Origin: Thamnidium elegans
Taxonomy: Eukaryota > Mucoromycota > Mucoromycetes > Mucorales > Mucoraceae
NCBI GenBank assembly: GCA_025201345.1
Contig: JAIXMG010000040.1
Span: 169,078 to 233,077, forward strand
Direction: 5' to 3'
Length of the DNA stretch: 64,000 nucleotides
Positions 10,414-21,464 of this stretch are shown here, piece after piece; the stretch's first letter is position 1; each line of letters begins with the position of its first letter. The notes below the pieces were generated by a model, which was not told the origin of the DNA, searched no databases, and worked only from the letters and a program-made list of their open reading frames with translations. Made by a program: the position numbers and the translations under genes.

Positions 10414-12846
10414 CTATAGTCTTAATATACCAAATTCTTTGTGTAATGCCCAAACCCATTCATCTCTTTCTTGTTTACTTCTTGCTTTAAATACCCAACA
10501 GGAACCTCTATTTCCAAGTCGATGGCCAATTTTAAGCAGCGATAGATACTCCCGAAAATTGGGGACAAAGTGCCGCTTTGCAATTTGCCAAATGACAAAC
10601 ACACATTCAGACGTCTTTTCTCCTCCAGTCACTGATCCATCACCATAATACCTTGCAGGTTCCTTACTTTTAGCTTGATATAATAATTTGTCCAGAATAC
10701 ATTCATCACCAGAGTAAACAAACGTATCTTTCAAATGAACAAGTTGACGTTGTTTGTCATACATGGGCACCATTTCTCTTTGTTGAGTATTATCGTCTTT
10801 TAAATCAAGGTGACACCACCACTGGTTTTTACTTTTAACCATATTAAACATTAGTAGTCCTCCGTCATTTTGTCGATTTTTAGTTAGTACACAGTACTGT
10901 GCTTGGAATGATTCTGTAAAGTCTTGTTTAACGTATAATAAACCGGATTGCTACATAATATACATATAAGTGAATTGTAATAAATTAACGTGTACACTTA
11001 AAACATACCAGAATATCTTTTACATGCTCCGGACGTGATTGATGTGTATCAAATCCGTTATGGTGATTTATTAAGCGAATTGGATCAATTTTTAATTGAT
11101 GATTAATCAAAGCAACCCACTCCAACATAATTTGTGTATTAGGTGCTTCATAAAACAGAACATGATTATTTTTGAAATACACTTCAAACGTATTTGATTC
11201 ACCTTCTTGTAGCATAGGCTGTATACGAGTGACTTGATTTAGATCAATAAGGAACCTAGTGTTAAGTAGTATAGATGGGTTGGGGGATGATGTGAGCGCT
11301 ACACTTGAAGAAGAAGGTGTCAATTGAGGCGTGGATCGATTAATAAACTGCCATTCCTTTTTCTTTTTCGCAGAAATATCTGTATTATTTTGTTGGTTTT
11401 GTCGTAACCCTCCTGTTGTAGCCGAAAACCAATTATTGTTTCGTTTCTTGGTTTCGATATTAGCATATTTATTTGATTCAGTTCGTAATCTTTTTCTTTC
11501 TTGCTCATCTCGTTGTCGTTTACAGATAAAATAATAGGATCGATCCATAAAAAATAAATGATGACCGTATAGTATAGCATAATAATTTATTCTTTTACAT
11601 TTGGTTTGTTTTCCTGAAAATGTAGTTCCAGTAGACCAACTTTTTTGTGTTAACAATCCATCAAACGTTGCGCTAACAATAATACTCTAAAGGAAAAAAA
11701 AAATTATGTCACCGATGATCAAAGTGATATAATTATTATTATTGTTTACCTTGGTAGATTGATGGTCTACAGTAGAACTTCGTAACTCTAATCTATGCTT
11801 CTAAAAAATCATACCACGTGTTTTATTAGCATCGTGTTTCTATATACAGATATAGCCTTACTTACTTGTTCAATCAATTCGGGACCTATCAACTTGGTAT
11901 CCTTAGTAACCCATTCAATCTGATCACCCGATATTGGGGTATGAAATGAAATGGCACTAGACTTTAAAGTAGCAGCAGCACCTTCACCATATTTAACACT
12001 AGATGACACTTTTCTCCAACAGAGTCGAAGATCATTCATATTTGTCTGCTGTAACATATTTAACATTCCATTCTTTTCAAGTAATGACCAAATCACCGGT
12101 TTTATATCCAACGCACAAATATTGAGTTGTGTATCCTCATCCTCATTATCATCATGTATCAAACTATCTAGCGGTAATCTTACTACAAACTGTTGTTCTT
12201 GTTCTTTTTGAATCATGACAAATATATCTACAAACGGAGGTATAGGTATTTTACAAGACATAATTGAAGGTAATATATGATATACTGCCATATACCAATC
12301 TTTTGCATCGGATATACACGAAGATTGAAAATGATACGAAATTAAACACTTTGTTTCATAATGCAAAAATTCTAGGCACCAAATATAATCTTGTGCTGAA
12401 ACAAGTGATAGTTTTACTTTTCTATAAGGGTATTGATTGTTCAAGTAAATAACGTGTGCTAACCTTTCAGTTCGAATTAATATGGTCTATGCTTTTTTAT
12501 AATATATATGAGTAAGAAGTGTGTTTATTTCCTTCTTTTTTTTTTAAAAAAAAAAAAAACGTACTGTCACATGATATAGTTCTATCCTGTTTGGTTTTAA
12601 TACAGCTTTAAATCGTCTCCATCGTAATCGAGTCTTTCTTAATTGAACTTCTCTCATCGTTGACTTTTTCCTTGTATACCATTCCTCCGTTCGTGTACAA
12701 AGAACAAGTCCCTGCTTTAATATTTGTTTGGTATTATCTCGCTTATGCTCTATAAAAGGAATTGTAGTGTTTCCCGTTAGCTTTAAGCTTGTCGGTGGCG
12801 AATTGGATGTATCTGGTATATATTCTTTTGCTGAATAAAAAGTCAT
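10414..12846 (-). CDS. multi-PH-domain protein, Spo71/Mug56-like, 722 aa
   Basis: Minus-strand exons 12565-12846, 11866-12486, 11750-11800, 11009-11686 and 10414-10950 are all phase 0 and sum to 723 codons with stop. The N-terminal region has the basic segment TEEWYTRKKSTMREVQLRKT followed by RLRWRRFKAVLKPNRIELYH, the start of a first PH domain. A second PH-like domain (residues about 320-500) includes YYAILYGHHLFFM and a charged Ser/Asn-rich insert, ending EWVALINHQL. The third (about 545-720) runs from QSGLLYVKQDF to SKQERDEWVWALHKEF, the canonical PH C-terminal Trp helix. Fungal proteins with this set of long, insert-bearing PH domains belong to the Spo71/Mug56 group, which acts at membranes in spore formation. 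That family call is an inference. The role is probably phosphoinositide-dependent membrane recruitment. Confidence 0.7.
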
Positions 12847-12904
12847 GTTTACAAAACAAAAAAAAAAGAAAAAGAAAGAAAGGAAAAATAAAAAGTTTTA
12901 TTTG

Positions 12905-13060
12905 TTTTAATGAAGAAACTTTCTTTTTTAGGACTGAAAATGAATGCCTACTGTCTACTTGTGGTAATCCTTTGCGGAAATTGTATTCTGGGCTTTCAAT
13001 CTCACAGGGGAGATCAATTTTGAGACGGAAAATGTTGTACAGAGACAATATGGTACCGTG
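12905..13060 (-). pseudogene. coding fragment of unknown family
   Basis: Clean minus-strand frame without an ATG: SLYNIFRLKIDLPCEIESPE, then NFRKGLPQVDSRHSFSVLKK. It cannot be joined in phase to the PH-domain gene downstream. The style resembles the decayed family pieces at 6.1 and 14 kb; it is probably a relic. Confidence 0.3.
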
Positions 13061-13149
13061 GTGATTCTAGTCTAGTTATTTATATGACAAAGTAGTTTCT
13101 TTTCAAATAATAATGCAAAATTACTCTTACGCTTCTTCTTCAAAACAAA

Positions 13150-13512
13150 TTGTCTAGACTTTGATCGGCAAGGATCTTAGTACTTCCCATAACATGGCTG
13201 GTAATACTCGAATGATCATCGCTTTGACTGGAGAGCTGACTCTTGCCATGGAATCGTCGTAAATAAAAAATAAATCAAACGCAGTAAAGGCCTATTTATA
13301 ATACTTAGAACGTTGAAGTTCGGAAGAAAGTGAAGAAATATTAACCTTTTTACTTCAACGTTAGAATTAACGATCAAGTTACACAATATATATGTACCAA
13401 CAATCAGGATAGATGAATATACGACTTCCCAATTATATGTGTATTGATATTTTCCTGTCATGTCTGCTACCGCAAGAGGAGTCTCTGCAATGACCAAAGT
13501 TTTATACAAATA
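13150..13512 (-). other. possible small membrane-protein fragment
   Basis: Minus-strand frame with TGKYQYTYNWEVVYSSILIV and GTYILCNLIVNSNVEVK (one hydrophobic segment), followed by a donor-like ag|gttaat. After an acceptor-like ttataaatag near 13292 it continues with AFTAFDLFFIYDDSMARVSS and IIRVLPAMLWEVLRSLPIKV before a stop. Plausible two-exon remnant; unidentified. Confidence 0.25.
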
Positions 13513-13661
13513 AAAAGATATCTAAATTTTTTGCGTTCTTTAAAAAAAGCATTAGCATAAATTATCGAAAGAGAAAAAAAGGGAAAGAAGATGCGTAAAG
13601 CTAACCAACAATAACAGGTTCTTTACATGTAAAAACGACTTTAATATCATGAGAAAGAAAA

Positions 13662-13775
13662 TTGTAATATAAATACCACGATGATTAGTTAAATAAATGC
13701 TTTTTATCATGGTTGAATAAACCCCCATTTTATCATAGTTAAATAAACCCCTTTTTATCATGATTAAAAATCACC
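13662..13775. repeat. degenerate ~27-bp tandem repeat
   Basis: Three to four copies of a unit like ttatcatgattaaataaacc separated by C/T-rich spacers. No coding role seen. Confidence 0.6.
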
Positions 13776-13952
13776 TATTTATTCCATCTTTTTTTTTTTC
13801 CTTTCCTTCCTTTTTAACAATGAATTCATATACAAGTAAGCATCTTTTAAATAATCAAATGCCTAAATATCTCAAAAAGACCTTCCCTATGATATGGTGG
13901 CGTATCAGGAAGTAACCATAGTTAAACAAATCATTTTCAATAATGGAAGGAG

Positions 13953-14860
13953 TTCAACTACGAAAAATGATGGAGCACTTTAAGTCAGCCATCTTAGTCT
14001 AGCACCTTGACATGTTCTCTGCAAACTTGTTGATGGGTAATAGGTTGACAGAGTTAAAGTATATTAATGCATTAAAACTATCCCTTTCCCATATTTTTGA
14101 CAAGGTAAACGGCACAAATATAGCAATACTACTAGAGCACATCAAGGACAAGAGCTTTTGGGATCGTGTGGATTCAAATTGTGTGGGCAAATTAGGAAAC
14201 GGATTGTCGAATAAGGCCAAGTATATTTATTTAGATATAATGAAGGATGCGTTAGGCATAGAAAACATGTTGAATTAGGGAGAATTAATATTAGCCATAT
14301 CGAAGAAGAGAACGTTGATGTTGGAATCTAACGAAGATAATGGATTGGATATCTTAGATATACTCTCTAAACATGTTATTGTTGATTCTGCAATATCGCC
14401 AAATACAGACGAGAGTGAGCTCACCAGTTACCGTAAATTTATAAAGATATTTGATGATATTTTCGATGGTACAAATCTTGACCTTGTGGATGGGGAGATC
14501 CCCTGCCAGACTACTAAGGCGATTGCGAAAAACCAAGAAAATCTTTTCGGAAACAAGATTCTGTTAAATAAAGGCTTTGGAAGAAGAATTGACCTTATTT
14601 TGTCTACAAAAGGAAGCGAATTTTCCTCAAGCGAATGGAAAAAAAAGTAAAACATCGTTATAAAAGTCATTACAACAACAAACAAAAAACATACGAACGA
14701 ACGAAGCAATATTATCCAACATTCTTAAACAACCACTTAGTCAAGAAGATGTCGCTAATGTATTCGTTGTTGGTATGGATTGGACTGGTTCTCTGGTGAG
14801 ATATTTAGTATCGAATTATATTATAAAAAGAGACAGCAGTAAATAAGATGAAACTTCTTT
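13953..14860 (+). pseudogene. decayed protein with PD-(D/E)XK-like core
   Basis: Plus-strand reading from about 14009 (MFSANLLMGNRLTELKYINA, SFWDRVDSNCVGKLGNGLSN) meets an in-frame TAG at 14276-14278, then continues in the same style to 14650. There it shows DGEIPCQTTKAIAKNQENLF, GFGRRIDLILSTKGSEFSSS and EWKKK. After a frame break it resumes with NIRTNEAILSNILKQPLSQE and VFVVGMDWTGS. The arrangement IDL(x8-10)E-x2-EWK resembles the catalytic core of PD-(D/E)XK nucleases, and I recall similar 'GRRIDL...ELSSSEWK...NIRxN' proteins as a large uncharacterised family in Mucorales. Both points are inferences. With stop codons and frame breaks this copy is dead. Confidence 0.45.
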
Positions 14861-15128
14861 TGGATCTTTATTAATTAAAAAATGACAAGAGAGCGAACAA
14901 AAGGTTAAGACCTAGGGTGGTGAGTGATACCTAACTGAGGTTGTTGTGTAACCACCTCAGATATATTTGGAGTGATATCTTGCGTTAGTTTTTGGTTAAA
15001 TACCACATCTGGGCTATATGTTTTCCATTAGCCCTTATGATGACGTTTATATTTCAAATCGAATTTGTACTCTCGCTATGCCTACATATCTTCACAAGTT
15101 CTCTGATTTTATGGATACTCTTAATAAT
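14861..15128. other. spacer with weak coding signal
   Basis: Possible 5' exon of the next gene around 15030-15110 (one frame reads RICTLAMPTYLHKFSDFM), but no proper donor joins it to 15129. Otherwise nothing seen. Confidence 0.35.
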
Positions 15129-15354
15129 TTAGTTATACAAATGGCGTGAACACCATCTTAAATTGAAAAATATTTTATTACCTGCAATTCGAAAAGTGGA
15201 ACATGATACTTTTTTCGATGCAGTTCTTGGTCAAGCGACAACAATGGGCCTTAAATCACCCAACATTTATCGTACATCCACCCGTCCTCACCTAAAGAAA
15301 GATATTACTTATGATAGTAATGATGATAATGAAGAGGAAGAGGAAGATTATTAA
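15129..15354 (+). CDS. terminal exon of an unknown protein with acidic tail
   Basis: After an acceptor (taatttag) the frame runs LYKWREHHLKLKNILLPAIR, KVEHDTFFDAVLGQATTMGL and STRPHLKKDITYDSNDDNEE, ending in an EEEEEDY tail. Composition and codon use look genuine. The 5' part is not resolved, and the family was not recognised. Confidence 0.45.
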
Positions 15355-15942
15355 ATTACATATGTATAAAACTGTAGTTCAGTTCCGATGAATTATTTGA
15401 TTTGATTAACTTTGTAATCCTTATCTATTGATTAAATATCACAAAATTTTCGTTATGTCGTATTTTAGCATATAGTAATATAAAACACAAGATTCTAAAA
15501 CAATATAAATGTTGTTTCAATGATAATTAATCATATTATTCAATTAGTACTTAGTTACATACCTACCTTCAATAATTTCATTCGTCTCTATTCCGGCTTC
15601 CAAGAAGCTTTTGTTGCAGACTTGTAGTAAACTTCTTTTTTTTCTTTTGTCAATATGCACATTTTGTTGGCTGGTGTGTTTCATGCTTCATTGTAATTCT
15701 CGGGAGGAAGGGGGAGTAAAGTTATCGTTCCCTTAAAGCAAGTGGTTTACTCAGTTTTTATTCTATTAATTTAATAGACTATACCTAAAACAATTAGATA
15801 ATGTTATATATAAAGCACTTGCAGGTAGCTTTACCTTATTCAAGAAATGAGAGTAAAATCTTTTATTCCCCGCAAAAAAAAGGTGCTTTTGGCTTTTGGT
15901 CCTGTCTTTTAAACAGTTTTTTTTTTTTCAAGTCACAGCAAG

Positions 15943-15974
<32 letters not shown>

Positions 15975-16057
15975 GACACAGTGCAACCAGGATGAGGGGG
16001 ACCCCCACACAACTAATTTTTTCTTTCCCTTGAATCCTTCTTTTTTCAAAATTACAA
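15355..16057. other. intergenic region with poly-A tract
   Basis: No gene recognised. It includes a ~31-nt A-run at about 15940-15971 directly upstream of the mL38 gene. Confidence 0.5.
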
Positions 16058-17336
16058 ATGTTTTCTAATTTGACCAGACGCTCTGTTCAAATAGCCCGTT
16101 GTGCTTCTAGAGTCAATGTAAATTTTGCTATAAATACAAGCCCCCATGTTACCCTCTAAACCAAACTTTTTTTTTCTCTTATTTTCGCTTGTAGGTTACA
16201 CGTCAAGCTTCAACTAACGCTTATGAAGAAGCTCTCAAGTTAATTCAACTCGATAAAAAAGAACGATTAAACATGTTGAGCCGTGTTGAAAAAGAAATTG
16301 CCCGTGTTGCTGGCAGTAAGTTTTTTTTTTTAAAAAAAAAATATACATATTAGAAATTACCCCTGGTAAAGAAAAAGCACTTACAAACTTTTTCAACATT
16401 AGGTTCTACTCCTGTTCAATTAAAAGCTCTTGATGCTTTAAAGTTCGATTTACAAGTAAAGGCTGAATTAAACGAACCTGAAGTCCAAAAGAACTTTAAG
16501 CTCGGCAAAAGTAAAATTATTTTTTTTTTTTTTTTTTTTTTTTTTTGACAGGTTTAGGAAGGAAAACTAATTTTTTTTTAATAGTCGATATGTCAAAGCC
16601 AGTCTATCGTTATATGTGTCAAAAGCAATTCGAAAAGGCACCCAAGACTAAATTAATGGAACGTTTAACTCAAATGAGTGTTATTCCTGATGTTTTAGCA
16701 CCTGATATGAACCCTACTGTCGAAGTTTCTATCAAAGTAGCAGAAGGACAAGTTGAACCTGGTGTGTTTTTAAAGCCTGAGCAGGTAATATGTATACAAA
16801 TGATTTTTTTTTATATATATGCTGAAAATGATTGAATATGTGTATAGAGCATCGAACTTCCTCAAATTGAAATCACAAACTTCCACACCGAATCACGATT
16901 ATATACCTTGATGATGGTTGATCCAGATTCGCCCGACGTTACTAACAAGACATATCAACAACATTGTCATTGGTTAGTATCCAACGTATCTTTATCAGCT
17001 ACTTCTCCTTCTGTCAGCGGAGGTGATTCTATCTTGGAATATATTCCTCCTCATCCTCAAAAGGGTACTAAATATCATCGTTACACTTTAATTGCGTTTG
17101 AACAACCCAACGAAGGTCAAGAGAAGCTCGATATTAAGGTTGAAAGTAGAGATCATTTTGATGTCAAGTCATTAGCTAAAGCTTACAACTTGAAGCCTAC
17201 AGGCGCTACCTTCTTCCGTGAAGAATGGAATGAGAATGTCAGCAAGATTTATAACGAAATTATTAAGCAAGAAGAACCTATTTACGGTAGACCTCCTAAG
17301 GTTCAACGTTATATTCAAAGAACCGTGTACTATTAG
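16058..17336 (+). CDS. MRPL35: mitochondrial large-subunit ribosomal protein mL38 (yeast Mrpl35), 325 aa
   Basis: PEBP-fold protein of the mitochondrial ribosome central protuberance. Exons are 16058-16117, 16195-16315, 16403-16510, 16585-16784 and 16848-17336; the lengths sum to 326 codons with stop. The first exon encodes a basic mitochondrial targeting start (MFSNLTRRSVQIARCASRVN). The PEBP-type region follows from about residue 125: PDVLAPDMNP, YTLMMVDPDSPD (the DPDxP ligand-loop motif), HCHWLVSN, YIPPHPQKGTKYHRYTLIAF and ATFFREEWNENVSKIY. The length and the N-terminal helical extension fit mL38 rather than free PEBP. The upstream pyrimidine-rich stretch is typical for this genome. Confidence 0.9.
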
Positions 17337-17461
17337 AACTAAAAAATAAAATAAAATAAAAAAAGCAAACGAAAAAAAATAATTAAAGCAATAGAAACTC
17401 AGTTCTTTTTTTCTTCTTCTTCTTTTTCTTCTTTACCCCCTGTCATACTTTTTCTTCTTTA

Positions 17462-18171
17462 ATGTTGAGAACCTCATTACTAGCGACTACAACTGCGAAA
17501 CGTTTATTCAGTACCCAAAGTATTGTTGCAGAAGATGTCATCCATAAAGTTGATTTTAGAGTAGGCAAAATTGTTCATATTGAGCAACACGCTGAAGCAA
17601 ACCATTTATTTATTGAACAAGGTAAAAAAAAGTTCCTCTTTAATATTTACTTGCAGTTAATAATTAATTACACATAACAGTGGATTTAAATACGGAAGCT
17701 ACTGAAACTATGCCAAACCCACGTACAATTGTCAGTGGTCTTGCTCCTTTTATGCCAATGGAATCACTCTTGGTAAAAAAAGTGTACCTTTTTTTTTTAT
17801 ATATATATTTCATGCATAATTAATTTCTTATCTAGAATAAATCAGTTATTGTAGTTAGTAATTTAAAGCCTAGTAAATTCAGAGGTGTATTATCACAAGG
17901 TATGTTATTAGCTTGTTCTTCTATCGACAACAAAACCGTTCAATTGTTATCACCACCCGAGGATAGTGTGATTGGTGAAAGAGTACAATTAGAAGGTGTA
18001 GAATGGTTAGGACAACCAGATACTGTTTTGAAACCTAAACAAAAGATATTCGAGCAAGTAATTCCATTCTTAAAGACAAATGAAGATGGTGTTGCAACAT
18101 ATAAGGGAATTCCATTTATTACATCCAAAGGACCTATTACTGGTGCTATTAAAAGTGCTCAAATATCTTAA
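17462..18171 (+). CDS. EMAPII/Arc1-type tRNA-binding domain protein, 195 aa
   Basis: C-terminal tRNA-binding module (OB fold plus EMAPII subdomain), as in Arc1, AIMP1 and the tail of TyrRS. Exons 17462-17621, 17681-17772 and 17836-18171 give 196 codons with stop. Visible motifs are VDFRVGKIVHIEQHAEANHL (the OB entry 'D.RVG.I...E.HP.AD.LY'), PRTIVSGL, VVVSNLKPSKFRGVLSQGML and FLKTNEDGVATYKGIPF, which match human EMAPII almost segment by segment. The protein lacks the N-terminal GST-like half of Arc1. Instead it starts MLRTSLLATTTAKRLFSTQS, a convincing mitochondrial presequence, so it may be an organellar tRNA chaperone. That location is inferred. Confidence 0.88.
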
Positions 18172-18198
18172 ATCATCACTTTTTTTATTAAATTAAAA

Positions 18199-19296
18199 TT
18201 AAGCGGTGGGGAAGTTTCTTCTATTCAATAAAACTGCTTTTAAACTACGAATATCACTCTTTAATCCAGAAACAGCAGGTGAATCCCCACCACCTTGACG
18301 ATTAAAATGACTACCAGGATGGTATGAATTATAGTTATATGGGCTTGTATCATTCATTACATTTCTTAAACCAGTTAATTGTGTTCTAAAATCATCATAA
18401 GTCTTGTGCTTTAACTGAACAGCAAGACGTTCACGAGAGACAGCGACTAATTGATCGATTTTAGTTGACAAGTCAGTTTGATGCTTTACTAAAGCATCTA
18501 CTACCGTATTTTCATCCCCTTGATCAATCAACGCATCCAAATCATCATTCTCCGTATTAAAACTCTTTATAGATTTAGCAAGCTTATCTGCAATTTCCTG
18601 TCGTTGGTTATATCTAGTACGTTGATATTCAGCAATACGATTAAAAATAGGTGCAATAAAACGCTATTTTTTTTAATAGTATTGTTAATACCCCCATTAT
18701 TAATATATGTATATGATATAAACTTACTCTTAGAATACCAATGACGCCGGCTGTAAGACCTACAGCTCCCATACCCAACACAACTGCCATAGCAAATACT
18801 TTTTCAACAGGAACAGGTGGATTAGGTGGTTGAGGATAATATACAATTTGTGGTGGTCCATAATTTACATTTCTAGAAGGCAAAACAGGTGCATGTTGTT
18901 GCTGTTGTGGTGGTGGTGTCTATAATTATCACATGTTTTTGTCAGTGGCAAAATAATAATATACTACATACATTAACTTACATAGTTATTAGTAGTGGTA
19001 GCAGGAATGACAGAAGAAGTTTGGTCGTCACTGCCTGCTCTTTTAAACGCTTCATCAATTTCTGCTTGGTTTAATCCTTTCTTTTGTAAAAACGCAACTT
19101 TTTTTCCTTTGTCTGCAGATCTTACATTAGCGGAACTCAAGAATGAAACAGCCGAGTTGATCAAGTCTTCTCTTAAAGGAGAAACAATAGCTGTTTGAGG
19201 TTCTGTTACAGCAGTTGTTGCAGGTATAGTAGCAGTAATAGCAGGTGTAGACTCTACGGAAGAGGGTTGGTAATCAGGTTTAGGTGAATCAGACAT
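18199..19296 (-). CDS. PEX14: peroxin-14, peroxisomal import docking protein, 323 aa
   Basis: Docking factor on the peroxisomal membrane for the receptors Pex5 and Pex7. Minus-strand exons 18982-19296, 18728-18919 and 18199-18663 sum to 324 codons with stop. The N-terminal Pex14 domain (residues about 38-80) reads REDLINSAVSFLSSANVRSA and then KKVAFLQKKGLNQAEIDEAF, the conserved Pex5-binding helices. Next comes a Pro/Gln linker (TPPPQQQQH, YYPQPPNPPVPVEK), then one transmembrane segment (FAMAVVLGMGAVGLTAGVIG), then a coiled coil (RIAEYQRTRYNQRQEIADKL, VDALVKHQTDLSTKIDQLVA). Convergent with the tRNA-binding gene: only 27 bp separate the two stops. Confidence 0.93.
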
Positions 19297-19585
19297 TATT
19301 ACAAGATGTAAAAAAGAAAGAAAGAAAAAAAGTTGTGTGGGGAATAATATTTTTTAAAGTTTTCACATGCTGACAAACCGAAAATTGACAGAAAGAGAGA
19401 GAGCGCGCATATTTGAGTGGTACAGTGCTTCCAGCGTCAATTGGTCACCTTACCGAAAAAATTGATCACTTTTTTGAACTCCAATTGGTCACCCCTTTAA
19501 ATAAATTGTTCGTCGCAAGTACTAGTCATAGCTTTTTTCGTTATTAATTCGAAAATGGATTCTAACATTACTTTTTATTCTGAGG
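19297..19585. other. left end of a Tc1-like transposon
   Basis: Contains a TA-preceded CAGTGCTTCCAGCG and direct copies of an AATTGGTCACC motif (about 19438-19495), plausible as terminal-repeat sequence of the transposon whose gene follows. No inverted partner was found downstream, so the right end is lost or unrecognised. Confidence 0.35.
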
Positions 19586-20872
19586 ATGGAAGAGGAAACA
19601 TCTTTGACGGTAACGGCAACGAAGCAGCAGCATACGACGAGGTTCCTTCTTTCTGTCTTAAAGAAGATAACCGATCTTAAGAAGCTAGTCAAAAACAATA
19701 ATTATTTAGAATTACACGAGATTGAAGTTCCTGGTGTTAGCATGAAGGAGGCTTCTATTAGAAAAGAAAGAGATACTGAGTATAATATTTATACCGAGAA
19801 AGACAGACTGATGTATCTTTATTTTGTTTTCGAAAAAGACATGAAAAATAAGGAAGCTGCGGCAGCTGCAAATGTCAACTTGCATACTGCACGTAAATGG
19901 AAGCAAAAATACCAGCAGAGCCCGGAAGAGTATGTGCCTTACAAGTTGACAAACTTAGTCCCTTCTCTTCCAGTAAGCCAGTTAGATGATAGGCACAAAG
20001 ATCATTTGGTAAAGTTTTTTGATGAAAACAAAAGGGCTATTGTCGATGACGCTGTCAAAGATTTGATACAAAGCTTTGAAAATCTTGAGATAAAAAAATC
20101 CAGGGTCGCAGAATTTATGAAAAATGAATGCAACCTTTCTATCAAAACAATTCCAAGGCATCCTACTGCGAGAAATAGCCCTACTGTGATTGAAAAACGC
20201 GCTGTTTGGGTGGAGGAGTGGCTAGCGAAAGGGATGCTTTACCTTCAGAATTGTGTATTTTTAGACGAGTCAGGATTTGACATCAATATGACTCGCGAAA
20301 GAGCTTAGTCAGCACGTGGTGAACCTGCTATTGTAGAAACTCCCTCAGGAAGAGCTACATCACATACAGTGTTGGATGCTATTTCTTCTGTAGGAGTTGT
20401 AAACGTGTCCATGAGAGAGCCTGGGAATGTGAAGAGAAGAAAAGTGGCTGGAGCAACCAAGCGTAAGGCACCCAGTGATAAGATAACAATGCCAAAAGGA
20501 ACTACAGGAGCTCATTATATGCATTTTATTATTGACACAATGGATATCATGGACACGTTCCCTGAAATGCAAGGATTTCATATTGTTATGGATAACGCTC
20601 CTATACATATTCCTAGTGTGATTGACCCTTTGATCGAAAAGCGTGGTTATATTCCGGTTTATCTTCCACCTTATTCGCCAGAACTTATCTCTATTGAAAA
20701 CTTTTGGTCTATTGTTAAGTCCAAAGTTAAACGTCATTCACTTAAGGACACAGAAACCCTGACTAGTAGAATAGTCGAGTCTTGTGAAGAAGTTCCCCTT
20801 CAGCATTTTCAAAACTGCATTCAACATTCTGTGAAGCAATTTGATAAATGCTTAAATAAAGAACCAATTTGA
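19586..20872 (+). pseudogene. Tc1/mariner (DD34E) transposase with one nonsense codon
   Basis: DDE transposase. The frame runs from an ATG at 19586 to the stop at 20872 but is cut by TAG at 20306-20308, where the related transposase at 33.6-36.8 kb has Trp (RGWS versus RA*S). A helix-turn-helix region lies at NKEAAAAANVNLHTARKWKQ. Catalytic positions are VFLDESGF (first Asp), IVMDNAPIH (second Asp) and SIENFWS (Glu), with 34 residues between the second Asp and Glu. An ATG at 19555 lies in another frame, so the real N-terminus may differ. Apart from the amber codon the frame is clean, so inactivation looks recent or the codon is the only lesion. Confidence 0.85.
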
Positions 20873-21124
20873 TTGCTGTTTGTTTATCACTAAGTATAGC
20901 CTGTCTGTAAAATGTTTTAAGGATTTGTTTGAGATGATCAAATGTGTGTGCATACATATCATGCAGGTAGATGTTGTCCCTGGAAAGTTGACCCATCTTG
21001 TATTTCTTTTTTTTATTATAAATACGAAATGACCATAGCCTATAAATACGTCTCTTTTTGTCGGCCCTTTTCCAATGGAGCTTCGTTTTATTCTTCTCGT
21101 TTAAAGAAAAGCTTTTATAGTAGT
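20873..21124. other. flank with putative promoter of a truncated GPD gene
   Basis: Includes cctataaatacg (about 21041-21052), a TATA-like site 75 bp before the ATG of the GPD exon. Otherwise non-coding. Confidence 0.35.
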
Positions 21125-21165
21125 ATGACTAAAGAAAGTGTTTGCATTATTGGTTCTGGTAACTG
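21125..21165 (+). pseudogene. GPD1: orphan first exon of NAD-dependent glycerol-3-phosphate dehydrogenase
   Basis: ATG then TKESVCIIGSGN and the first two bases of a Trp codon, ending at a gtaaaa donor. VCIIGSGNWG is the dinucleotide-binding start (GxGNWG) of Gpd1-type enzymes, which use NADH to reduce dihydroxyacetone phosphate. No second exon (expected GSAIAKI-like) was found in the following 300 bp; the sequence instead runs into a solo LTR and older repeats. The gene therefore appears truncated at this point, leaving promoter and exon 1. Confidence 0.55.
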
Positions 21166-21464
21166 GTAAAAAAAAAATAGACTATAATTTTCTATTCTTT
21201 CCCCTCCCCAAAGATATCAATAGATATCTTGCTCGAAAAGGCTAATAAAGAGGAATTATATTACTAACAGATCAGATAAACTTGTACTCTTGGGAAAAAA
21301 TACTCCATATTCTATTACAATAAATATAATTTTCGCTTTCCTTCAACCTATGTAAATAGTTTAAATATAACTAGCCAAAATGCAAGTGCCTTTGATGCCT
21401 CTGTTTGTAACCGCAACACTATATCGTATCTCATTTGAACAATCAGGTTTTTCAGTGATGGTAT

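Noticed and set aside
12789..13048. Joining the fragment at 12.9-13.06 kb to the PH-domain gene as its first exon
   Set aside because: The available donor and acceptor sites do not keep the reading phase, and the PH gene has its own ATG at 12846.
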